From Nitrospirales bacterium (lineage in GTDB: Bacteria; Nitrospirota; Nitrospiria; Nitrospirales; UBA8639): a DNA stretch of 32,456 nucleotides. Positions 1 to 8,596 of the stretch are shown here, piece by piece. The notes under the pieces were generated by a model. It did no database searches, was not told the DNA's origin, and was given only the letters and a program-made list of their open reading frames with translations. The stretch covers positions 1 to 32,456 of the forward strand of contig JAJDZI010000045.1 of the NCBI GenBank assembly GCA_022824735.1, written 5' to 3'. The translations under genes and the position numbers were made by a program. Every line of letters starts with the position of its first letter. Position 1 is the first letter of the stretch.

Positions 1-13
1 CGTTTTCGTTTGC

Positions 14-293
14 GTTCGCTCATTGGTTGAACATTCCACAGTCTCCTTCTGCCATTCCCGACGCTCCCTCCCCTTGTCATTCCTGTCTGTGTTCAGTAAT
101 TCGTTGACAATGTTCCCCCTCACCCCAGCCTTCTCCCACAAGGGGCGAGGGGAGGCATGGAATGGAATTGCCTCTCCCTTGAGGGGAGAGGATGAAGGTG
201 AGGGTGAGTCGGGGCAGGCCCCTGTGCCTGCCCTCCACAGAAAGGACAACCACAGGGGGTTGTCCCTACATGCTGTCAACGAATGAGCGAACA
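14..293. repeat. MITE-like intergenic element with terminal inverted repeats and three internal hairpins
   Basis: GTTCGCTCATTGGTTGA (14-30) matches the reverse complement of TCAACGAATGAGCGAAC (276-292) with one mismatch. Internal inverted repeats: 118-138/184-204, 212-218/227-233 and 244-251/258-265. No credible ORF. Confidence 0.5.
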
Positions 294-316
294 TCTACAA
301 TTCCCGGCCATATGGA

Positions 317-353
317 CTGGATCCTCGATTAAGGACGTCGAGGAGGAATCCAG
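317..353. repeat. Imperfect palindromic intergenic repeat
   Basis: ACTGGATCCTCGA-ttaaggacg-TCGAGGAGGAATCCAGT: arms ACTGGAT..CCTCGA and TCGAGG..ATCCAGT. The core GATCCYCGATTAAGRACGTCGAGGA recurs near 29618-29642. Confidence 0.5.
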
Positions 354-493
354 TGTCTTTGCTTTTCCCTCCGCCTATAAGACAAAGACCCTGGATTCTC
401 GCGTGCGCAAGAAAGACAGAAGGAGAAGACAAGCATAACCTCTTTTCCGTCATTCCCGACAAAAGAGCAAACAAATACTTTTTTTCTCATGCC

Positions 494-949
494 TCAGGCT
501 TCAACGACCAACTTGGGCCATGGGGCGAGTGCCTCAAAAAGCTCCGCTTCTTTTCGTTGCATGCGCCGGGCCTGCTGCCTGCTCCGCTCATGGTCATATC
601 CGGCCAAGTGCAGGACGCCGTGAATCAGTAATCGCAGGACTTCTTCATCCAGGGAATGGCTGCATGCTTTGGCTTGGCGTCTGGCCGTAGGAATAGCAAT
701 CACCACGTCCCCGAGCAGGGGCGCAACCCGGGATTCGACTTCCCGATAGGCAAACGCCAGGACGTCCGTGGTTCGATCCTTGTTCCGATACGTCCGGTTC
801 AGCCGTCGCATTTTGGTATCGCCGATTAACGCGACACAAATTTCGGCTTCGGCCTCGTCGAGAAGCCGCAAGAGTTTCCCCGTGACCCGGCGTAACGCCG
901 CTTCACGAATCGACACGCTTTTCAAGCGACATTGAATGCTGATAGACAC
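494..949 (-). CDS. ybeY: Endoribonuclease YbeY (rRNA maturation factor)
   Basis: 151-aa ORF with the UPF0054 metal-binding signature HGVLHLAGYDHE; directly downstream of phoH. Confidence 0.93.
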   Translation of the reverse strand: MSISIQCRLKSVSIREAALRRVTGKLLRLLDEAEAEICVALIGDTKMRRLNRTYRNKDRTTDVLAFAYREVESRVAPLLGDVVIAIPTARRQAKACSHSLDEEVLRLLIHGVLHLAGYDHERSRQQARRMQRKEAELFEALAPWPKLVVEA

Positions 950-1014
950 GGATCGTTACGTGAAAAAGACGGGGGGTTCTGATGATTGATCCGGGTTCAT
1001 GACGGAAGGTCCGT

Positions 1015-2013
1015 TCATTCGCCTGTTTTTGCCGGCGCCGCACCCGTTCCGTTTCCATGTTGGTTGTAGGCCTTGATGATCTCCTGCACCAACCGATGCC
1101 GGACCACGTCGCGGTCGTGGAAATACACGAATTTGATGCCGTCCACGTTTCGCAGGATTTCAGAAATCTGGATCAGGCCCGAGGGGCGGTCGGGCGGCAA
1201 ATCGACTTGCGTAATATCTCCCGTCACCACGGCTTTGGAATTGAAGCCCAGCCGCGTGAGAAACATTTTCATCTGTTCCGCCGTGGCATTCTGGGCCTCA
1301 TCCAGAATGACAAAGGCATCGTTGAGGGTACGGCCCCGCATGAACGCCAAGGGCGCCATTTCGATATCGCCGCGCTCGATCAGGCGATTCGCCCGCTCCA
1401 TATCCATCATGGCATACAAGGCATCATACAACGGACGCAGGTACGGGTGCACCTTGGCGAACATGTCACCCGGGAGAAAGCCCAATCGTTCACCGGCCTC
1501 CACGGCCGGACGCGCCAGGACGATCCGTTGCACTTCCTTTTTCGTGAGTGCCGCCAGCGCCATGGCCATGGCCATATACGTTTTACCCGTCCCGGCCGGC
1601 CCGATCCCGATCACCAGGTCATGCTGCCGGATGGCTTGGAGATACATCTGCTGCGAGGGAGTCTTGGGAACGACCCACCCCTTGGGCGTGAGAATGTGAG
1701 CCGTATCCAGGAAGGACGACGTTTCGGGTTGGTCGGATTCGGCAGCCTTGAGCGCCCGGGTCACGTCTTCCGATCGTAATTGGCGCCGGCCAATCGTGCG
1801 TTCGGCCAATTCACACAGCAACCCTTCAGCCCTGCCCACCGCTTCGGACGGCCCTTCCAGGGTCACCTCATTGCCGCGGGCCGACACGCGTACGCGGAGA
1901 CCGTCTTCAATCAACCGGAGATGCAGGTCTCTGGGGCCAAACAGGTTGGGAAGATCGACCCCTTCACGAAGTGTGACTTTTTTCACGAAAGCGTTTTGGT
2001 CCAAGGAAGACAC
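1015..2013 (-). CDS. phoH: PhoH-like ATPase
   Basis: 332-aa ORF with Walker A GPAGTGKTYMA, Walker B FVILDEAQN and the PhoH block LGFNSKAVVTGDITQVDLP. Confidence 0.94.
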   Translation of the reverse strand: MSSLDQNAFVKKVTLREGVDLPNLFGPRDLHLRLIEDGLRVRVSARGNEVTLEGPSEAVGRAEGLLCELAERTIGRRQLRSEDVTRALKAAESDQPETSSFLDTAHILTPKGWVVPKTPSQQMYLQAIRQHDLVIGIGPAGTGKTYMAMAMALAALTKKEVQRIVLARPAVEAGERLGFLPGDMFAKVHPYLRPLYDALYAMMDMERANRLIERGDIEMAPLAFMRGRTLNDAFVILDEAQNATAEQMKMFLTRLGFNSKAVVTGDITQVDLPPDRPSGLIQISEILRNVDGIKFVYFHDRDVVRHRLVQEIIKAYNQHGNGTGAAPAKTGE

Positions 2014-2080
2014 AAGTGGCGTTTGCGCATTCTAGCAAAGGGTCCACGGGCCGACAAGAAAAAGATAGGTGATCGTTCGC

Positions 2081-2908
2081 TTACCGCTTCTGACAGGTTG
2101 GACAGACAAACGACGAGCGTTCATCCATGAGCACTCGAATCCTGTTTCCGCACCCGGCCGGACACGGCGCGCCCGTCTTCTGATACACCAGGTGCCGGCG
2201 CTGAAATTGTCCCGGTTGCCCATCCGGCGCAACAAAGCTGCGAATCGACGAGCCGCCCCTGAGAATCGCTTCTTTCAGCACGCGTTGCAGGGTTTCAAAC
2301 AACGCACGGATTCTTGTCTTCGACAATCGACGTCCGCGAGCGTACGGATGAATGCCCGCTCGAAACAGCGCCTCATTGGCGTAGATGTTCCCGATGCCGG
2401 CGATCCGGCGTTGATTCAACAGCACGGCCTTGATCCGGCCACGACAGGATTTGATCAGGTCCACAAATTCGTCACTGGTCATCGTGAACGGATCGCTGCC
2501 GAAGCGACGTTGGCGATAGGCCTTCCAATCGTTCCGGTCCAAGAGATACAACCTGCCGAATCGACGCGCGTTCCAATACCACAACGCCGGTTGCGGCCCG
2601 TTCGCCAGGCTCATCATCACATGCACGTGTTTCGCGCTCGGGATCGCTTCACGCGCGAAGAGCAGCAGGCCCGTCATTCCGAGTTCCACCACGACCACCC
2701 GTTTTCCCGTGCCTCGCTCGCAGATCAGGACGACGCTCTTCCCGTGCCGCTGCGCCTCCGTGACGCGAGAACCGGAATACCAGGCGAGCGACTCGATGCC
2801 TTGCCGGATCATGTCTTCCCGCCCGACCCGAATGTGATTGATCGTGGCCCCAACCACGGCTGCGTGTAATTGTCGTCGCACCACCTCGGCTTCGGGAAGT
2901 TCCGGCAT
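2081..2908 (-). CDS. mutM: Bifunctional DNA-formamidopyrimidine glycosylase / AP lyase
   Basis: N-terminal MPELPEAEVVRRQ (start chosen at 2908, internal to the ORF 2081..2989), H2TH segment GIGNIYANEALFRAGIHP, C-terminal Cys4 zinc finger. Confidence 0.94.
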   Translation of the reverse strand: MPELPEAEVVRRQLHAAVVGATINHIRVGREDMIRQGIESLAWYSGSRVTEAQRHGKSVVLICERGTGKRVVVVELGMTGLLLFAREAIPSAKHVHVMMSLANGPQPALWYWNARRFGRLYLLDRNDWKAYRQRRFGSDPFTMTSDEFVDLIKSCRGRIKAVLLNQRRIAGIGNIYANEALFRAGIHPYARGRRLSKTRIRALFETLQRVLKEAILRGGSSIRSFVAPDGQPGQFQRRHLVYQKTGAPCPAGCGNRIRVLMDERSSFVCPTCQKR

Positions 2909-3074
2909 CACGCTCCTCCCAGGATACCAATGACTGCTTATCGTGGAGGCAGGTTGTGGTTCTGTCAACGAAGTTGGGTACGCCTTCATTTCCTCGGCGG
3001 TTGCGCGTACCCCCTGCGGCTTCTATACTGTCCGTGCCACCATTCACACCCCTTCATCCGGAGAGCAAGTGACG

Positions 3075-3434
3075 ATGTCCAGCCTCGACGTCCAATACGT
3101 ACAGGAACGGCTCACCCAGGCAAAATGCGCCGTGTGCAAGAAGAGCCGGTTCGTCATCGACAGCCGTTCCATGAAGGAAGACGGGGAATGGAAGGGGATC
3201 TGCCTGGACTGTTACTATAACTTCCCGGTCTACACGGACATGGAGTTTTATCTCCGCATCCAACCCGACGTACAATATTGGCTCAAAGACATTACCTGTC
3301 CCCTGTGCAGCCATCGTGGCGTGACGCTCGATTTTCGCATCGTGATGTCCGTGAGGGAATCACGCTATTTCGTGACCTGCGAGCATTGTGGTCATGCATT
3401 CACCGAACAGTCGTATTTGGAGGTCTTTGAATAA
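3075..3434 (+). CDS. Double zinc-ribbon hypothetical protein
   Basis: Four CxxC motifs (CAVC, CLDC, CPLC, CEHC) in about 119 aa; start MSSLDVQYVQERL preferred over the longer ORF starting at 2943, which would overlap the mutM promoter region. Confidence 0.7.
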   Translation: MSSLDVQYVQERLTQAKCAVCKKSRFVIDSRSMKEDGEWKGICLDCYYNFPVYTDMEFYLRIQPDVQYWLKDITCPLCSHRGVTLDFRIVMSVRESRYFVTCEHCGHAFTEQSYLEVFE

Positions 3435-3439
3435 CGCTC

Positions 3440-3625
3440 ATGGACGACTCCGACCCCTCTGCCCCCCAACCGGCTCCCGACAAGGACGAGACCAAAGCCA
3501 AGAAGGAAATTCACGTGGTCTCGGTTCCCCACGACGATGACATGATTGCCCAGGAAATGGCCGAACTCTTCGAAGAAGACGAAGTAACCCACCAACACGG
3601 AAGCACCGAACCCGAAGGCGACTAG
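3440..3625 (+). CDS. Small acidic hypothetical protein
   Basis: 61-aa Asp/Glu-rich ORF starting 5 nt after the zinc-ribbon gene, same strand. Confidence 0.5.
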   Translation: MDDSDPSAPQPAPDKDETKAKKEIHVVSVPHDDDMIAQEMAELFEEDEVTHQHGSTEPEGD

Positions 3626-3656
3626 GCCCCCACTCCCAAGATCCGCATGAGTCGAA

Positions 3657-4439
3657 TCAGTCCTTGGGGAACCATGGGATGAAGGCATTGGTCGTGCGTT
3701 GATATTCCCGGTAGTCCTCGCCCCGGGTCGCGGCGGCTTGTGCTTCGGCCAAGGGGATGCCCGTCACTTTGAGTAAAGCGCCGATCATGACGACCGGACC
3801 CACCAACGTCAGCCGCCAGTCCGGCAATCCGAGACTCATCACCACGTACGCACACCAGTGCACGCCTTCAAAAAAGTAATTGGGGTGCCGTGAATATCGC
3901 CACAGTCCCTGCCGGCAGGTTTTGCCCCGATTGCCGGGGGCTCGCCTGAATCGATTCAACTGACCATCCGCCACGGTTTCTCCGGCTACCCCGATGACCC
4001 AGATGATGAGCCCCAGGACTTCCCACGTATGCCACGTGGGATCGGGATTCGACATCAGGACCGCCAAGGGAATCGAAAAGATAGCGACGGCAACGGCCTG
4101 TCCGACAAAATACGCGAAGAAATACCACTCCGCCCGATTGCCGGATTGTGCTCGAAGCGTCCTGTACCGATGGTCTTCTTCGGGGGCACAGACCCGGTTG
4201 ACGGCAATATGGCCCCCGAGGCGAACCGCGTATCCCGTTGCCATGGCAGCCACGACCAGCCGATGACTCAGGTCGCCCGTGGCCGTCAGACCGAAGCCGA
4301 CGGCTACCAGGCCGAAGCCCACACAGAACCCCACGTCCGCCAAAGACGCGTTCCGGTGCATCCATCGGTAGCCCAGCCACAACCCCGCCATGATGGGCGT
4401 GTTCAGCAGCAAGGCCCATACGGGAAGGTGCCAGTTCAT
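3657..4439 (-). CDS. DUF1295 / steroid 5-alpha-reductase-like integral membrane protein
   Basis: 260-aa hydrophobic ORF with C-terminal QGLWRYSRHPNYFFEGVHW and GEDYREYQRTTNAFIPWFPK, typical of the DUF1295/isoprenylcysteine methyltransferase-like fold. Confidence 0.85.
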   Translation of the reverse strand: MNWHLPVWALLLNTPIMAGLWLGYRWMHRNASLADVGFCVGFGLVAVGFGLTATGDLSHRLVVAAMATGYAVRLGGHIAVNRVCAPEEDHRYRTLRAQSGNRAEWYFFAYFVGQAVAVAIFSIPLAVLMSNPDPTWHTWEVLGLIIWVIGVAGETVADGQLNRFRRAPGNRGKTCRQGLWRYSRHPNYFFEGVHWCAYVVMSLGLPDWRLTLVGPVVMIGALLKVTGIPLAEAQAAATRGEDYREYQRTTNAFIPWFPKD

Positions 4440-4508
4440 GTCCCTCCGGATATTGACCCCTGACGGAGCCTTGTGTATGGTGAGCCGCTACATTTGGGAG
4501 GTACGCTC

Positions 4509-4763
4509 ATGGATGACCAGATCATGCAGGCCTATTTGGACGTTGAACGTTCCATGCAACGCTACAATGAATTCCTCCATCAATATCTGATTGCTCTTCA
4601 ATCCACGGAGGGCGCGGATGCCAAAAAACTCGAACGCATGACCGCCGGCACAAAGGCCATGCAAGACAGCAGCACTATTTACCTGTCCTATGCGAAATTT
4701 GTGGCGTATGGCATGCCGGAGAGCGAAGATCTCATTGAAGAAGAGGACGATCTCCAAGCCTGA
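4509..4763 (+). CDS. Small hypothetical protein
   Basis: ORF of about 84 aa from [22 protein letters not shown], preceded by a GGGAGG Shine-Dalgarno at about 4495. Confidence 0.6.
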   Translation: MDDQIMQAYLDVERSMQRYNEFLHQYLIALQSTEGADAKKLERMTAGTKAMQDSSTIYLSYAKFVAYGMPESEDLIEEEDDLQA

Positions 4764-4786
4764 TACTTGTGGAACAAGAATGGTCA

Positions 4787-4863
4787 TGGTCGGGGCGAGC
4801 CGATTTGAACGGCCGACCTCTCGCACCCCAAGCGAGTGCGCTACCGGGCTGCGCCACGCCCCG
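4787..4863 (-). tRNA. tRNA-Pro (GGG anticodon), CCA encoded
   Basis: Reverse complement folds as a cloverleaf: acceptor CGGGGCG/CGCCCCG, anticodon arm CTCGC-TTGGGGT-GCGAG, T arm GGCCG-TTCAAAT-CGGCT, discriminator A plus CCA. Confidence 0.95.
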
Positions 4864-4898
4864 ACAATGATTCCATAACGACGGAAAGACCGGATCCC

Positions 4899-5270
4899 TC
4901 AATGCGCGGAGGTCCCGGTCTTCCGATGACTCGACGCATCCAAGATATCCAGGATTCCCTGGAGCTCTTCCCTGATTTGCTGCACCTGTCCTGCCGGCAT
5001 TGACGTCTCCTCCCGGTCACGCCCTCGACGGCGACGCCAATGCCGTTTGAGGCCCATGATGGTGTAGCCTTCCTCATAGAGCATCCGTTTGATTTCCAGA
5101 ACGACTTCGATCGTCTGTTTGTCATAAACCCGGTGCCGCCCCTGACTCTTTCTGGGACGAAGGAAACTGAACTCGGATTCCCAAAAGCGAAGCACGGAAG
5201 CCGGCAATTTCGTAATCGTACTGACTTCACCAATCTTGTAAAACGCCTTGTCCGGAAACTTACTCGTCAT
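4899..5270 (-). CDS. MerR-family transcriptional regulator
   Basis: AFYKIGEVSTITKLPASVLRFWESEFSFLRPRKSQGRHRVYDKQTIEVVLEIKRML is a classic MerR HTH. ORF extends to 5300; MTSKFPDK start at 5270 preferred. Confidence 0.88.
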   Translation of the reverse strand: MTSKFPDKAFYKIGEVSTITKLPASVLRFWESEFSFLRPRKSQGRHRVYDKQTIEVVLEIKRMLYEEGYTIMGLKRHWRRRRGRDREETSMPAGQVQQIREELQGILDILDASSHRKTGTSAH

Positions 5271-5309
5271 GGGTACGACGGCCTCCGAGGACCGATGCAC
5301 GGAGAGGCC

Positions 5310-5603
5310 CTACGAATTCACATCTCTTTTGAAGATTTGACTCGCTCGAAAGGTGACCACCCTTCGAGGGGTGATGGCAATTTCTTCGCCAGTTCGAGGG
5401 TTGCGCCCTTTACGTTCTCCTTTGCTTCGCACCATAAAATTTCCGAATCCCGCAATTTTGACCGATTCGCCTTTGCGCAGCGCGTCCTTCATGCATTGCA
5501 GGACGTACTCCACCAAATCCATGGCCTCGGTTTTGGAAACGCCTACTTGTTCGCAGACGTGATTGGCAATGTCGGCTTTACGCATGGTCCTCCCGGGGCT
5601 CAC
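5310..5603 (-). CDS. ihfA: Integration host factor / HU family DNA-binding protein (IHF alpha-like)
   Basis: Contains KIAGFGNFMVRSKGERKGRNPRTGEEIAITPRRVVTFRAS, the diagnostic IHF/HU arm. Confidence 0.88.
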   Translation of the reverse strand: MSPGRTMRKADIANHVCEQVGVSKTEAMDLVEYVLQCMKDALRKGESVKIAGFGNFMVRSKGERKGRNPRTGEEIAITPRRVVTFRASQIFKRDVNS

Positions 5604-5660
5604 TCCCGTATCGCGCGAGGAGATTCCAGCCTTGCAACGTATCGAGCAGGCACCTGATTG

Positions 5661-7244
5661 TCAAGAAGAGGGGATGAGCTCATTCTTCAGCAGCTTATAC
5701 TCGATGCTATCGGCCAAGGCCTGCCAACTGGCCTCGATAATATTTTCCGACACGCCGACCGTGCCCCACGTGCTTTTGTGGTCGCCGGATTCGATCAGCA
5801 CCCTGACCTTCGAGCCGGTCCCGTGACTACCCGCCAGCACCCGCACTTTGTAGTCCAGCAACCGGACTTCGCGGAGTTCGGGGTAGAATTTTTCCAACGC
5901 TTTCCGCAAGGCATTATCCAACGCATTGACCGGACCGTCCCCCTCGGCCGCAGTCTGTTCCACGGTCTGATCGACCTTCACTTTGACCGTGGCTTCCGTA
6001 ACCGGCACCTCGTCGGCTTGCCGTTTTTCGACGATGACCCGTAACCCCAACAGTTCAAATGAGGGACGATGCGTGCCCATCGCTTCCCGGACCAGTAACT
6101 CGAATGATCCTTCGGCGCCCTCGTATTGGTACCCGTCCCGTTCCAAGTTCTTGAGTTGAGCCAACAGTTCCTGGAGGCGCGGATGGTCTTTGGAGAGGTT
6201 GAAGCCTAAACTTTCCGCCTTCCGGACCACGCCGCTCCGGCCCGTATTATCCGAAATCAACACCCGTTGCCTGTTGCCCACCGATTCCGGCTCGATATGC
6301 TCATAGGTCTGGGCATTTTTCTGAACGGCATGGATGTGAACGCCGCCCTTATGGGCGAACGCCGCGTCCCCGACGTAGGGTTGCCGCTTGTTCGGCAGCA
6401 GGTTCGCAATTTCCGAAACGAAATTGGAGACGTTCCGGAGTTGCCGGATCCGGTCGCCGCCCAACACTTCCGCCTGCATCTTCAATTCAAGATTGGCCAG
6501 CACGGAACAGAGATTGACGTTTCCGCACCGCTCGCCGATCCCATTGATGGTTCCCTGCACCTGCCGGGCTCCCTGCCGCACGGCGACCAGGGTATTCGCC
6601 ACCGCCATTTCCGCGTCGTTGTGCGCATGCATACCCAAGGGAACGCGGCACGTTTGCTTCACATGCTCCCAGATGGATTGGACTTCCCACGGCATCGTGC
6701 CGCCATTGGTGTCACAGAGAATGATCCGTTCGGCGCCGCCCTCGACCGCCGCGTGGATCGTCTGCATCGCATAGGCGGGATCGGCCTTGAACCCGTCGAA
6801 GAAATGTTCGGCATCATAAAAAACCCGTTTGTCATGGGCGCGCAGGTACGCGACTGAATCCCTGATCAGTTCGAGATTGGTTTCCAAGGCGGTGCCCAAC
6901 GCGTCCGTGACGTGCAAGGTCCAGCTTTTCCCGAAAATCGTGATGACGCTGGTTTCCGCGGCCAGGAGCGCCTGGAGATTGGCGTCGGTCCCGGCGGCCT
7001 GATTGGCCTTTCGGGTCGAGCCGAAGGCCACGATTTTCGCCTGTTGCAGCGGAATCGCCCGGATGACCTGAAAAAACTCGATATCCCGGGGGTTGGCGCC
7101 GGGCCAGCCGCCTTCGATGAAATGGACGCCCAACTCATCGAGTTTCTGCGCGATACGGACCTTGTCTTCGACCGAAAAACTGACGTCTTCGGCCTGGGCG
7201 CCGTCTCGCAACGTGGTATCGTAGATTTCCAAATGATCCGCCAT
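5661..7244 (-). CDS. cimA: (R)-citramalate synthase
   Basis: 527-aa ORF, LEIYDTTLRDGAQAEDVSFSVEDKVRIAQKLDELGVHFIEGGWPGANPRD; HMGL-like domain plus C-terminal LeuA allosteric-type domain. Confidence 0.93.
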   Translation of the reverse strand: MADHLEIYDTTLRDGAQAEDVSFSVEDKVRIAQKLDELGVHFIEGGWPGANPRDIEFFQVIRAIPLQQAKIVAFGSTRKANQAAGTDANLQALLAAETSVITIFGKSWTLHVTDALGTALETNLELIRDSVAYLRAHDKRVFYDAEHFFDGFKADPAYAMQTIHAAVEGGAERIILCDTNGGTMPWEVQSIWEHVKQTCRVPLGMHAHNDAEMAVANTLVAVRQGARQVQGTINGIGERCGNVNLCSVLANLELKMQAEVLGGDRIRQLRNVSNFVSEIANLLPNKRQPYVGDAAFAHKGGVHIHAVQKNAQTYEHIEPESVGNRQRVLISDNTGRSGVVRKAESLGFNLSKDHPRLQELLAQLKNLERDGYQYEGAEGSFELLVREAMGTHRPSFELLGLRVIVEKRQADEVPVTEATVKVKVDQTVEQTAAEGDGPVNALDNALRKALEKFYPELREVRLLDYKVRVLAGSHGTGSKVRVLIESGDHKSTWGTVGVSENIIEASWQALADSIEYKLLKNELIPSS

Positions 7245-7301
7245 CAGGTTCCTATTCCTTGACGTACATACTCGAATCGCGTTTTCTTTTTCAAGACCTC
7301 C

Positions 7302-8543
7302 TCACGCAGATCCGGAGGGGTCGGGTCCCTTGTCCAGTCCGAATTCTTCGTGAAGGGCCCGGACGGCCTTGTCCACGTCACGTTCATCCAGGACACAGGA
7401 AATCTTGATCTCGGACGTGCTGATCATCATGATGTTGACTTTTTCGCGCGCGAGCGTTTGGAACATGCGCGACGCCACGCCCGAATGGGACCGCATGCCG
7501 ACTCCCACCAACGACACCTTGGCAATGGCCTCCTTGACTTCCACGGCTCCTGCGCCGATTTCAGCGGCCGTTTGCTTGACCAGGTCCATCGCACGCGCCA
7601 GGTCACTCCGCGGAACCGTAAAGGAAATATCCGTCAAGGCATCCTGGTGGCTCACGTTTTGAATAATCATATCCACCACAATCGAGTGTTCCGCCACGAC
7701 GCCGAACAGGTTCGCCGCAATGCCCGGTTGATCCGGAACGCCCACCACGGTGATCTTGGCCTGGTTCCGGTCGCCCGTAACCCCGGATACCACAGCCTGT
7801 TCCATATCCGCGTCTTCATGTGTCACGAGGGTACCTTCTCCTTCTTGAAAACTCGATTGTACTTGTACCGGAACCCCGTATTTCGCTGCAAATTCAACGG
7901 AACGCGCCTGGAGGACTTTCGCCCCCAGACTTGCCAGTTCCAGCATTTCCTCATAGGACAATTTGGGAATCCGCCTGGCCGCGGACACCACGTTGGGATC
8001 GGTGGTGTACACGCCGTCCACGTCGGTAAAGATGACGCACCGGTCCGCCTTCAACGTCGCGGCCAACGCCACGGCCGTCAGGTCCGAGCCGCCTCGTCCG
8101 AGCGTGGTCACCTCCGAGCGTTCGTTCACGCCTTGAAACCCCGCCACGATGGGCAGGACCCCTTGGGCAAGGGCCTGCTTGACGGGGTCGGCCGTCACCT
8201 TCGCAATCCGGGCCCGCGTATGCGAACTGTCAGTCACGATCCCGACCTGGCGTCCGGTAAACGAACGCGCATTGATGCCGCGACTTCGCAGTTTCATCGC
8301 CAGCAGGGCAATGGTGACACGCTCTCCGCAGGATAATAACATATCGAGTTCCCGGTCATCCGGCTGTGGAGTGATGTCATGGGCCAGCCGCAACAATCGA
8401 TCCGTTTCCCCGCTCATGGCGGACACGACCACGACGACCTCGTTGCCCGCTCGATAGGTCCGTTCTATCAGTTCGGCAATCCGATGGATGCGCTCAATGG
8501 TTCCGACAGAGGTCCCGCCGAACTTTTCGACTAGTAACGCCAT
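7302..8543 (-). CDS. lysC: Aspartate kinase
   Basis: 413-aa ORF, MALLVEKFGGTSVGTIERI start, FTDVDGVYTTDPN, C-terminal tandem ACT domains. Confidence 0.96.
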   Translation of the reverse strand: MALLVEKFGGTSVGTIERIHRIAELIERTYRAGNEVVVVVSAMSGETDRLLRLAHDITPQPDDRELDMLLSCGERVTIALLAMKLRSRGINARSFTGRQVGIVTDSSHTRARIAKVTADPVKQALAQGVLPIVAGFQGVNERSEVTTLGRGGSDLTAVALAATLKADRCVIFTDVDGVYTTDPNVVSAARRIPKLSYEEMLELASLGAKVLQARSVEFAAKYGVPVQVQSSFQEGEGTLVTHEDADMEQAVVSGVTGDRNQAKITVVGVPDQPGIAANLFGVVAEHSIVVDMIIQNVSHQDALTDISFTVPRSDLARAMDLVKQTAAEIGAGAVEVKEAIAKVSLVGVGMRSHSGVASRMFQTLAREKVNIMMISTSEIKISCVLDERDVDKAVRALHEEFGLDKGPDPSGSA

Positions 8544-8596
8544 GGGTCGATCACCTCAATGGAAAGGGGCAGGGGGCGCGAGTCGTCGCCTTGCGC

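Noticed and set aside
1-480. Possible CRISPR array in the repeat-rich left end
   Set aside because: No regularly spaced direct repeats; the repeats are inverted and heterogeneous, and no cas genes are present.
23-631. Small plus-strand ORFs of 87 and 92 aa at the left end
   Set aside because: They lie across repeats and hairpins or antisense to ybeY, with no domain-like sequence or ribosome-binding site.
1057-1779. 240-aa and 208-aa plus-strand ORFs
   Set aside because: Antisense shadows of phoH; composition follows the complementary coding strand.
2069-2869. 266-aa plus-strand ORF
   Set aside because: Antisense to mutM, which has unmistakable motifs.
4781-4790. Possible second tRNA remnant next to tRNA-Pro (TGGTCATGGT)
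   Set aside because: Only a CCA-like repeat of a few bases; no cloverleaf beyond the one tRNA.
5310-5603. IHF/tRNA neighbourhood as an integrative element attachment site
   Set aside because: No integrase, no att-type duplication seen, and the IHF gene is in an ordinary housekeeping setting.
7350-8336. 328-aa plus-strand ORF
   Set aside because: Antisense to lysC; His/Arg-rich low-plausibility translation typical of shadow ORFs.
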